Origin: a bacterium (Candidatus Blackallbacteria) CG13_big_fil_rev_8_21_14_2_50_49_14
GTDB lineage: Bacteria > Cyanobacteriota > Sericytochromatia > UBA7694
NCBI GenBank assembly: GCA_002783405.1
Contig: PFGG01000069.1
Span: forward strand, 1-53,127
Direction: 5' to 3'
Length of the DNA: 53,127 bases
Shown piece after piece: positions 35,444 to 43,523 of this stretch. Position numbers and translations under genes: made by a program. The notes under the pieces were generated by a model. It was not told the DNA's origin. It did no database searches and worked only from the letters and a program-made list of their open reading frames with translations. Each line of letters opens with the position of its first letter. The stretch's first letter is position 1.

Positions 35444-38400
35444 ACGAATTGGAGTTGATTGCCAAAGTTACTACAGCTGTACTTCGTCGAAGCATTGCTA
35501 CAGAAGAAAATCGGGATGAAGGTGTTGCACGTTTTCTTCTAGATCGACTAACCGAAAAACAAGTAGCACAAATCTGTGTAGAAATCTTAGATGATCCCAC
35601 ATTGGCTCAAAATATTAAAATTCGAATACCTAAAACCCTTATAAGCTCGGATTTAGCAAAAGAATTTAAATTACCCGAAGATATTTTGACAGATCATAAA
35701 ACAACCTACTGGAGAAATGCTCCTTGTGAGCAAAGGGCAATAGTCTTAGCAAATACCAACGATGATCAAGGTCAGTCATTAAGAGACTTAACTTCTTTAG
35801 GGGCTGCTGAGATAAAACAAGAAGTAGATCTTTGGTGTCAAGTGGCCAGTGAAGGTTTGCCTTTAAGTGAAAAACAATTAATGCATTGGGTGAAATCGCT
35901 TCAAGGATTACAAGAAGGAATTTCTTGTAGCTTGGTGCAATTTGCATCTTATCTGCTTCGCACCCGTCAACAAATTGAGAACGAAGGTATTTCCTTGACT
36001 GAAGCAATGGGTTGGGCTCTACCCGCTTTACATATTCCCAAAGACTCAGGATTTTTTCGCAGTATTCCACCGCTTAAACTTGGTCATAAAGCGGAATGGC
36101 TTAAACGTTTTCAACAAGCCCGTCAAAATCGCAGCTGTTTCCTTGAAAAGCAGAATCCAAAGCGAGAGATCTTGGATGAAGAGGAACTTCGCAACAAATT
36201 TGAACAGCAAAAAGATCAAATCCCGTCTGATATTCATCCTGCGATTATAGATTTTTTAGACACTGAGCCAGGTTGGTCACCAGCATCTGAAGTTTTGGCT
36301 GAATTTGAATGGGAAGGTCAAGGTATATCGACTCTTTTTGAGATTAAACGCAGTAAAACAGATTTACCAACACTTACTTTGGACTATTATAGTCAAACTT
36401 GGCCAGATGTTTTAACGGATGATGATGTTAATTACTTACTTGCATTAAAAAAACGAAAAAGCAAAGAGCCTTTAGAACAAGATCGTGAATTTTATGAAAA
36501 TCATCGCCAAGAATTAGCAGAAAAACCGAGTTTAAAATCCCAATGGGATAAATTTATTTATGGTGCAGCAATCGAATGCCAAGACTTCATATCGGGACTT
36601 CTTTTGGCTGTAGCGCGTTTATATGACCAAATCGAAAATACAGAAGGTCAGAAAACTTTAAGTATTCGCACTCAATTTGATAAAAGTCGTTCAAAATGGC
36701 TTTCTATAAATAGCGATGCTGCAACGTATTTTGCAACACGTTACAAAGGTTTAACGGCACTTATGGGGGCTTCCGTTCAATGGGATGTTCATTATTTATT
36801 TTCATACCCAGAATTTATTGAGGTTGAATCTAAAAAACAAGCTAAAAAACTGAGTAATTATTCGGCATCAAAGAAAGCCAATGAAATCAAATTTATAATG
36901 ACCTTGGAGTATCAAGTCGGTAAAAGTAAAAGGCAAAGTGAAGTTCAGTTAAATTGGAAATTTAATCCCAATGCGATTGCTTGTAAATTATATGGGGATT
37001 TAAAACGTTTATCTGAATCCAAAAGTACATTTTTGAGTCCCCCGGTTTTTCTAGAAGCTGTCAGTAAAAAGGGGGATTTACAACATATTTCTTTGACTGA
37101 TACGGGAACTTTACAAGCTCAGTTCAGACAGGAACGTGGAACGTTGGTTTCAGCCTATGATAAAACATGGGATATGGGTGTTATATTTTCCTCTCACCTC
37201 AAGTCATTATTGGCAGAGGGACATTTAAATTCTGAACAAGCTACTGAAATTAAGCTTGCTTGGCAAAATTTTTCAAATTTTTATAAAGAGGCTCTTGTCT
37301 CTTGGCTGACAGAAGGTGTGCATTCTGAAAAAATTATAGAACAAATGAAATCTTACGATGGATTGCTTCGAGTGCTTCAAAAGTATGCTTCGGAAGATAT
37401 CGCAAGAGAGAAACTTTGGGAACCGCTTTTGAAAATAGGAAACTATCAAATCGCAGGTTACTCAATGAGCATACTTGCTCCCTGGCATCCATTTCGTTTG
37501 GCTTCATTAGCTATCCAAACTCGTCAGACTACCAGCTTAATTACAAAATTATTAACTGAGTCAGTAAAGTTTAGCGACACCAGACTTTTTTTTAAAGAAC
37601 GCCTTCAAGAACTCGAACAACCCTATTATCCAGAAATTACAGTGGGTAATTTAGGCAAAGGAAAAGAACCCAAGCTTTTAAATATGACTGATTCCTTTTG
37701 TGATTACAGTTTAATGGAAAGGCCTGTATTAAGCCCTGATGGGAAGTGGGAAACAAATGAAGACCCCACACGTGCCAGTAAAAAAATAAAAGATGTTGTA
37801 CAGCGTTATCTGGAATTATTACCTCATGAACGTGCCAGCTTGGATTTGGTTTTGTTTAATTGTGATAATGATAAACTTCCCCAGAAAGTAATTAAGGAAT
37901 TATCTGATTTATACTCTGGTACAGATGTGATTTGTCAGGTTATGCTTCGTCATCGGAACTCATCGAAATTAACTGCTCTCTATAAAAACTTAATTGAAAA
38001 TACTTCTCAAGAAGATCAGAGTCTGATCTCTGGTGAATATACCTCTGATTTTATGTCTCGTTTTCGCATAGGTATATTGCAAGAGTCACCAAACATTCAA
38101 ATACACCAAGGCAAGCCAGCTGATATTGTCTTTCTTCAAGATGTTATTTCAAATAAAGCGAAAGAAGAATGGGTTGTCTCTCCACAAAGCAATTCGGGAG
38201 AAATTGAGCGTCCAAATATTCTTGATCATGTTCCTATTCGTTGGTCTAAAAGACGACCTTCACAAAAAGGAGAGCAAAAAGCTACGAATTATCTTGTTTC
38301 ACCAATCCAACCGCAAGAAGGCTTAACCTATATAAAATCAATAGAATGCATGGTGGAGCAAAAAAAATCAGATCATAATTATGCTCTTCCAGTTAGACAG

Positions 38401-40761
38401 ATTTCATTGAAAGATGATGAAATTGATACTATTCTTGATGAAGTTCATCGAATTGGAGAGTGGGTTGTCAATTATGATGATTTGTTAGATCGCAGACAGT
38501 TGAATAATTATGATGTTGAAGTGATTCGGTATCAACAAAAAAGAAACGATAAGCGTAAATTACTGATTTCTTCGTCGTCACCAACCCAAATGCTAAACGT
38601 ATTAATCCAACGTCGTTTGCAAGACTTAGGTTTACAATTGGAAGACAGTGCCCAAAGTAGATTAGTCGCTCAGATTGTAGACGATGGAAAGAAAGTATCT
38701 GGTGATCTTGTCTTACGGGCTGCTAAACGTGGTGTTTTTGCAAAAGAATTAATGGGAATAGTTTTAAGTTTGGTTCTATTACAAGCTGAAATAGGACAAA
38801 AAACGCCCATGGGTGTGTTTTCACTGGATGATTATGCCAGTTGGTTTGGTCAAAAAGAACAACGTATTGCAGATATTATGGTACTGAATCCGGTTAGAGA
38901 CAATAATGCTGCACAGTTAAATATTTTAATTTCCGAAGCAAAATATATTGATTTAGTAAGTTTAAGTACTTCTCAAAAATCTTCTCAAAATCAACTTCGA
39001 GATACGGTTCTAAGATTACAAAATGCATTAGATCCCACAAAAAAACGTGAAGATGCAGAAATGTGGCTTGCTAAAATTTGCGACATGCTGCTTGAAGGCA
39101 TCACTCATCATCCTCAAGGGACAGACTTCAGTGGTGAACTGGAGTTTTGGCGAAATGGATTAATGAATCGGAGTATTCCGATCCTGATTCGCGGCTATTC
39201 TCATGTTTTTGTCTTTGGCTCACATGAGTCTACAGTAAATAGCCAACAGCTAATTGTGTCAAACGTATCCAATTGTATTCAAGAAATTTTCAACCGTGAA
39301 TCTGTCAAAAAACTGGTTGAAGCTTATGCCGAGAAATCATATGAAAAAATCCAAGCTATTCGGCAGGATTTAGGTGATTCTATTACATTCGAAACTATTC
39401 GTCAGCCCCAAAATCCGCAAAGAGAAAAAGCAGCCTCAACTATAACCACTGTAATTAATAACCCTACAGATCCCCCTGCAACCCAAGAAGAAAAGCCAGA
39501 ACCTGTTACTCAAGAATCAGGAACTATATCTCCTGACTTGTCTGAGCCTGAAGAATGCAATGGGAAAGAACAAGAGCTTCCTTGGCCACCAAAGTATCTA
39601 AAAACTTGGTTGAATACAAACTCTTTATCTCAAGTCAATGGAGACAGTGAGTCTCAATTACAAGAAGATATCGTAAGTAGGCTTAAAACAGCTCTTTACA
39701 GTTATGATTTGCCCGTTAAGATTTTAGGTTCACGTTTAACACCAAATGCCATTTTGGTACGCTTAAAAGGTTCAGATCAATTAACGGTTGATGCTGTTGA
39801 TAAGAAGCGTTCTCAACTTTTAACAACGCATGCTCTAAATCTATTAAGCGTTACAGCACAGCCTGGAGAGATTATTATCTCGATTGAACGGCCTCAACGT
39901 CAGGTTATTTCTATGGCTGATAGTTGGTTGACTCGTTTAAACAATCCTACGGCTTCAAATATGAATATGAGCCTTTTGGTTGGGGTTAAAGAAATAGATG
40001 GGGAACTACTTTACTTAAATGTAGGTAGTGCTTTTAGTGGCTTACAGCAGCATGCGCCTCATACTCTTATTGCAGGTGCAACAGGCAGTGGTAAATCTGT
40101 ATTATTACAAAATTTGATTTTAGATATTGCTATGACCAACACGCCTGATTTAGCTCATATCTATTTAATTGATCCTAAAGGGATAGATTATATGCACCTT
40201 GATGACTTACCACATATTCATCAAGGTATTATTTACGATCGTGAATCGGCTACAACTGTTTTAGAAAAATTAGTAGAGGAAATGGATTCTCGCTATCTTT
40301 TGTTCCGAGAGAAAAAAGCCGCCAGTTTGGATGCTTATAATCAGAAAGTCGAATCAAATCAGCGGTTACCAGTGGTGTGGTTAGTTCATGATGAATTTGC
40401 TGACTGGATGATGGTAGATGAATATAAAGAAGCCGTGACAACCTCGGTGAGCCGTTTGGGGGTAAAAGCGAGGGCTGCCGGGATTCATCTTGTCTTTGCG
40501 GCTCAACGGCCTGATGCAAATGTCTTACCTTTACAGTTAAGAGAAAATTTGGGTAATCGCCTCATACTACGCGTTGAGAGTAGTGGTACATCAAAAATTG
40601 CCTTAGGTGAAAATGGGGCTGAACAGTTATTGGGCAAGGGACATCTGTTGGCTCGTTTAGCAAATGAATCCAATCTGATATACGCCCAAGTACCTTTTTT
40701 AAGTAGCGAACAAATTGAGGAACTGACACAAATTATTAAGAAACATTATGCTAACCAATGA
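35440..40761 (+). CDS. Giant protein with C-terminal FtsK-like DNA translocase, DptH/SspH-like
   Basis: A 1773-residue protein. The C-terminal 250 residues are an FtsK/HerA-type motor: Walker A AGATGSGKSVLLQN (about 1543-1556), DPKGIDY, Walker B VVWLVHDEFAD (about 1646-1656), the arginine-rich SRLGVKARAAGIHLVFAAQR and the closing RVESSGTSKIALGENGAEQLLGKGHLL. These motors hexamerise and pump double-stranded DNA. A Pro/Glu-rich linker (about 1335-1370) separates it from about 1330 residues with no recognised domain. Residues about 1150-1180 (IADIMVLNP, ISEAKYIDL) look like a PD-(D/E)xK-type strand pair with the D...E-x-K order, so a nuclease domain may be present. DptH-type proteins share this size and a C-terminal ATPase. 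Confidence 0.82.
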   Translation: MNELELIAKVTTAVLRRSIATEENRDEGVARFLLDRLTEKQVAQICVEILDDPTLAQNIKIRIPKTLISSDLAKEFKLPEDILTDHKTTYWRNAPCEQRAIVLANTNDDQGQSLRDLTSLGAAEIKQEVDLWCQVASEGLPLSEKQLMHWVKSLQGLQEGISCSLVQFASYLLRTRQQIENEGISLTEAMGWALPALHIPKDSGFFRSIPPLKLGHKAEWLKRFQQARQNRSCFLEKQNPKREILDEEELRNKFEQQKDQIPSDIHPAIIDFLDTEPGWSPASEVLAEFEWEGQGISTLFEIKRSKTDLPTLTLDYYSQTWPDVLTDDDVNYLLALKKRKSKEPLEQDREFYENHRQELAEKPSLKSQWDKFIYGAAIECQDFISGLLLAVARLYDQIENTEGQKTLSIRTQFDKSRSKWLSINSDAATYFATRYKGLTALMGASVQWDVHYLFSYPEFIEVESKKQAKKLSNYSASKKANEIKFIMTLEYQVGKSKRQSEVQLNWKFNPNAIACKLYGDLKRLSESKSTFLSPPVFLEAVSKKGDLQHISLTDTGTLQAQFRQERGTLVSAYDKTWDMGVIFSSHLKSLLAEGHLNSEQATEIKLAWQNFSNFYKEALVSWLTEGVHSEKIIEQMKSYDGLLRVLQKYASEDIAREKLWEPLLKIGNYQIAGYSMSILAPWHPFRLASLAIQTRQTTSLITKLLTESVKFSDTRLFFKERLQELEQPYYPEITVGNLGKGKEPKLLNMTDSFCDYSLMERPVLSPDGKWETNEDPTRASKKIKDVVQRYLELLPHERASLDLVLFNCDNDKLPQKVIKELSDLYSGTDVICQVMLRHRNSSKLTALYKNLIENTSQEDQSLISGEYTSDFMSRFRIGILQESPNIQIHQGKPADIVFLQDVISNKAKEEWVVSPQSNSGEIERPNILDHVPIRWSKRRPSQKGEQKATNYLVSPIQPQEGLTYIKSIECMVEQKKSDHNYALPVRQISLKDDEIDTILDEVHRIGEWVVNYDDLLDRRQLNNYDVEVIRYQQKRNDKRKLLISSSSPTQMLNVLIQRRLQDLGLQLEDSAQSRLVAQIVDDGKKVSGDLVLRAAKRGVFAKELMGIVLSLVLLQAEIGQKTPMGVFSLDDYASWFGQKEQRIADIMVLNPVRDNNAAQLNILISEAKYIDLVSLSTSQKSSQNQLRDTVLRLQNALDPTKKREDAEMWLAKICDMLLEGITHHPQGTDFSGELEFWRNGLMNRSIPILIRGYSHVFVFGSHESTVNSQQLIVSNVSNCIQEIFNRESVKKLVEAYAEKSYEKIQAIRQDLGDSITFETIRQPQNPQREKAASTITTVINNPTDPPATQEEKPEPVTQESGTISPDLSEPEECNGKEQELPWPPKYLKTWLNTNSLSQVNGDSESQLQEDIVSRLKTALYSYDLPVKILGSRLTPNAILVRLKGSDQLTVDAVDKKRSQLLTTHALNLLSVTAQPGEIIISIERPQRQVISMADSWLTRLNNPTASNMNMSLLVGVKEIDGELLYLNVGSAFSGLQQHAPHTLIAGATGSGKSVLLQNLILDIAMTNTPDLAHIYLIDPKGIDYMHLDDLPHIHQGIIYDRESATTVLEKLVEEMDSRYLLFREKKAASLDAYNQKVESNQRLPVVWLVHDEFADWMMVDEYKEAVTTSVSRLGVKARAAGIHLVFAAQRPDANVLPLQLRENLGNRLILRVESSGTSKIALGENGAEQLLGKGHLLARLANESNLIYAQVPFLSSEQIEELTQIIKKHYANQ

Positions 40762-41929
40762 ACTGTTAAATCCAAAATATATCTACCTTGATTATCAGGC
40801 CACGACTCCTCTTGACCCCCGAGTTAAAGAGAAAATGCTTACCTATATGGATGCTGATTTTGGTAATGCCAGCAGTGCGGATCATGAATTCGGGTCTGTC
40901 GCTAGTAAGGCAGTAAAAGCAGCAAAAAAACAAGTTGCAGCTCTAGTTGGAGCCAATCCAAGAGATGTCTATTTTACTTCTGGAACAACAGAAAGTATCA
41001 ACTTGGCAATTCAAGGGTATGTACACAAGCACAAACAACCTAAAAAGCCTTTTCGTCTGGCAACCCTACCTATCGAACACAAAGCAGTTTTGGATACTTG
41101 TAAATTTCTAGAATCTAAAAAATTAATTGAACTGGTTTTTCTTAAAATAAATAGTGAAGGCCAAGTTGATATAAATGATTTAGCTTTTCATGCTCAAAAA
41201 GGGTTGGATTTTTTGGCCGTTATGGCAGCAAATAATGAAGTGGGAACGATTTATCCTGTAAAAACGATTGCTGAAATAGCTAATAGTTATCAGATTCCTT
41301 TTTTCTGTGATGCTTCTCAAGCAGCAGGTAAAATACCATTAGAATTTGATGAATGGGGACTCCAGTTTTTGGCTCTCACAGGACATAAAATGTATGGCCC
41401 AAAAGGCTGTGGGGCTCTGATAATGGAGCACGGCATTGAAATTGAACCCCTTTTTTATGGCGGAGGTCATCAAAATGGCATTCGCCCAGGCACATTAAAT
41501 GTTCCTGGAATAGTTGGTTTAGGTGAAGCTTGTTTTATCCGACAACTTGAAATGTTTGAAGATGAGCGAGCCATTTCTAAAATGAGAAATCAGTTACAAT
41601 CACTTCTTTCAGACTCAATACCTAACTTAAAAATAAATGGCGATTTAAATCAACGTTTATCAGGTAACTTGCATATCTCTATACCTGGCATTGAAAATCA
41701 AATGATGATCTCGCACTTAAGGTCTCATTTGGCTATCTCAACAGGTTCAGCTTGTACGTCAGGCTTGGTAGAACCTTCTTTTGTGCTTCAAGCTATGGGC
41801 TTATCCTATGAGCAAATGGAAGGGGCTTTGAGAATCAGTTTAGGTAAATTCACAACAGAAGAAGAAGTTCAAAAATCGGCACAGTTAATCATTGATGCTT
41901 ATCATAAAATTAAATCCTTGATATCTTAA
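40748..41929 (+). CDS. sspA: Cysteine desulfurase, SspA/DndA/IscS-like
   Basis: A 393-residue PLP-dependent class V aminotransferase-fold enzyme that takes sulfur from L-cysteine as a persulfide. All landmarks are present: the N-terminal IYLDYQATTPLDPRV, SGTTESINLAI, the His in LPIEHKAVLD (about 109), CDASQAAGKI (about 188-197), the PLP lysine in LTGHKMYGPKG (about 214), and the catalytic cysteine in GSACTSG (about 335) on the active loop. In SspABCD and DndA-E systems this enzyme feeds sulfur to SspD/DndC. It overlaps the translocase gene by 14 bases. It could also be a general IscS, but the position inside the locus and the lack of iscU or other Fe-S genes favour the DNA role. Confidence 0.92.
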   Translation: MLTNELLNPKYIYLDYQATTPLDPRVKEKMLTYMDADFGNASSADHEFGSVASKAVKAAKKQVAALVGANPRDVYFTSGTTESINLAIQGYVHKHKQPKKPFRLATLPIEHKAVLDTCKFLESKKLIELVFLKINSEGQVDINDLAFHAQKGLDFLAVMAANNEVGTIYPVKTIAEIANSYQIPFFCDASQAAGKIPLEFDEWGLQFLALTGHKMYGPKGCGALIMEHGIEIEPLFYGGGHQNGIRPGTLNVPGIVGLGEACFIRQLEMFEDERAISKMRNQLQSLLSDSIPNLKINGDLNQRLSGNLHISIPGIENQMMISHLRSHLAISTGSACTSGLVEPSFVLQAMGLSYEQMEGALRISLGKFTTEEEVQKSAQLIIDAYHKIKSLIS

Positions 41930-41933
41930 AATC

Positions 41934-43373
41934 ATGCCAGAAATTCACCGTCATAAAACAGCCATTCATCGAGGAGAACTCTCCAAACCTGTGCGTTTGG
42001 CTTTGGAAGATGGCCTTCTCACTCAAGAGAATACCTTCTTTGATTATGGTTGTGGACGTGGAGGCGATTTGCAACGATTGAAGCGCAAGGGTTTTCAATG
42101 TGAGGGGTGGGATCCCAAATACTGCCCCGATGCCGAAAAAAAATCCTCAGAAATTGTTAATTTTGGCTATGTTCTGAATGTCATCGAAAATCCCCAAGAG
42201 CGAGTCCACACACTTCAGCAAGCCTGGAGCTTGGCTCAAAATATGCTGATTGTTTCAGCTCAGCATGTCATGAGTGCAAATCTCAAAGATGCCAAACCTT
42301 ATAAAGATGGCTATCTCACCCAACGCAGCACCTTTCAAAAATATTTTGAGCAACAGGAATTAAAAGCTTTTATTGAACAGCATTTACAGGTAAAATCTGT
42401 ACCTGTAGCACCCGGAATTTTTTATGTTTTTAGAGATGAATCGCAAAGAGAAAACTATCTCTCTCAACGCTACCGTCGCCAAACTGCTCGGCCACGTGAA
42501 CTGGTCAGCGATCTTCTCTTTACCCAACATCAAGTTCTTTTTCAAACTATTATGGATTTTTATACAGATCGGGGCCGTTTACCTGAGCCAACAGAAATTC
42601 CAGAAGGGCCAGATATTGTAGCTGAAATTGGCAGCATGACAAAAGCTTTTGGGATTCTCAAACGCAAAACGGATCCCCAACACTGGGAAAAAATTCGAGT
42701 AGACAGAGCCTTAGACCTGATTGTTTATTTGGCTCTATCACGCTTCGAAGGGCGTTCAAAATTTACCCACTTGCCCTTAGCTCTGCAATACGATATCAAA
42801 GCACATTACTCAAGTTATAAAAATGCTTGTGAGTTTGCTGATGATTTGCTTTTCTCTGTGGGTAACCTTGATGTGCTTAAAGGTGCTTTCAAAAATTGCA
42901 AAGTAGGAAAAATGTTGCCTCAAGAATTGTATATACATATCAGCGCCTTGCCACATTTACCTCCTGAATTGCGGGTTTTAGAAGGTTGTGCCAGAGCCTT
43001 TATTGGAAATATTGATAACGCAAATATCATAAAAATTAGTCGGTTTAAACCCAAGGTTTCTTACCTCTATTATCCAGATTTTGATAAGGATCCCCATCCA
43101 AGGCTAGAATCATCTCTGTTGGTTCATTTGGGTAAATATTATGAATCCTATAGAGATTACTCTCTATATACAAATCCACCTATCCTTCATCGAAAAGAAG
43201 AGTTTGTTTCAGAACATTATCCATTGCGAGAGAGATTTGCAAAATTAACCCATGCAGAAGTAAAAGCCGGTTTATATGAACAGCCTTTGAAAATCGGGAT
43301 GAAACAAGGATGGGAAGAAGTCTTAAAAGAAAAGAAAATTCTATTTAAAGGACATCGTCTTATTAAAATTTAA
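41934..43373 (+). CDS. DNA phosphorothioation-associated methyltransferase-like protein
   Basis: A 479-residue protein of the family annotated as a phosphorothioation-associated putative methyltransferase. The N-terminal MPEIHRHKTAIHRGELSKPV is characteristic. A SAM-binding motif I, FFDYGCGRGGDLQRL, lies at about 35-49, and the acidic position is WDPKYCPD. NFGYVLNVIENPQER follows in place of a target-binding N-P-P-(Y/F). The C-terminal 280 residues are helical and unassigned. The family is usually of this length. Its target is unknown; DNA or a tRNA/small molecule are open options. It starts four bases after the desulfurase stop and is the last gene of the locus. Confidence 0.85.
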   Translation: MPEIHRHKTAIHRGELSKPVRLALEDGLLTQENTFFDYGCGRGGDLQRLKRKGFQCEGWDPKYCPDAEKKSSEIVNFGYVLNVIENPQERVHTLQQAWSLAQNMLIVSAQHVMSANLKDAKPYKDGYLTQRSTFQKYFEQQELKAFIEQHLQVKSVPVAPGIFYVFRDESQRENYLSQRYRRQTARPRELVSDLLFTQHQVLFQTIMDFYTDRGRLPEPTEIPEGPDIVAEIGSMTKAFGILKRKTDPQHWEKIRVDRALDLIVYLALSRFEGRSKFTHLPLALQYDIKAHYSSYKNACEFADDLLFSVGNLDVLKGAFKNCKVGKMLPQELYIHISALPHLPPELRVLEGCARAFIGNIDNANIIKISRFKPKVSYLYYPDFDKDPHPRLESSLLVHLGKYYESYRDYSLYTNPPILHRKEEFVSEHYPLRERFAKLTHAEVKAGLYEQPLKIGMKQGWEEVLKEKKILFKGHRLIKI

Positions 43374-43433
43374 ATTGGTACAGATGAAGTAAAGATATTG
43401 AAATTTGCTTCAGAATTCATCAGAGTCCTCCTC

Positions 43434-43450
43434 ATTCAAACATTTTGAAT
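43434..43450. repeat. 17-base palindrome after the defence locus
   Basis: ATTCAAA and TTTGAAT around CAT, 60 bases after the methyltransferase stop and just upstream of the next promoter. No T-run follows, so an operator is as likely as a hairpin. Confidence 0.4.
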
Positions 43451-43457
43451 ATCAAGC

Positions 43458-43486
43458 TTGTGTTACAAAAATATCTCATTTATAAT
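43458..43486 (+). promoter_or_regulatory. Sigma70-type promoter of the three-gene operon to 50833
   Basis: TTGTGT (43458-43463), 17 bases, perfect TATAAT (43481-43486). The expected start near 43493 lies 30 bases before the GTG start of the next gene. Confidence 0.6.
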
Positions 43487-43523
43487 GCGTAAATAAGCAA
43501 AAATATGTGGAGCCCTTCTTTCA

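Larger units (their letters stand above)
22298..43373 (+). other. Phosphorothioation-type defence locus (Ssp/Dnd-like, ten genes)
   Basis: Ten genes on one strand. Four supply or insert sulfur: DUF4007 protein, large ATPase, PAPS-reductase-type enzyme and cysteine desulfurase. Two form a DUF262-HEPN pair. Three form a coupled kinase/ATPase-unknown-FtsK set. The last is a phosphorothioation-associated methyltransferase-like protein. Hand counts on single 60-base lines give G+C of 25/60 (26101) and 15/60 (28441) inside, against 33/60 at 47041 outside, in line with horizontal acquisition. No integrase or flanking direct repeats were noticed. Confidence 0.8.

Noticed and set aside
22298-43373. 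Canonical Dnd (dndBCDE) system
   Set aside because: No DndB, no SMC-like DndD and no small DndE; the DUF4007-ATPase-PAPS reductase order fits Ssp.
22298-43373. BREX system
   Set aside because: The PglW-like kinase and BrxC-like ATPase features are there, but no PglZ phosphatase, PglX methyltransferase or BrxL/Lon is present.
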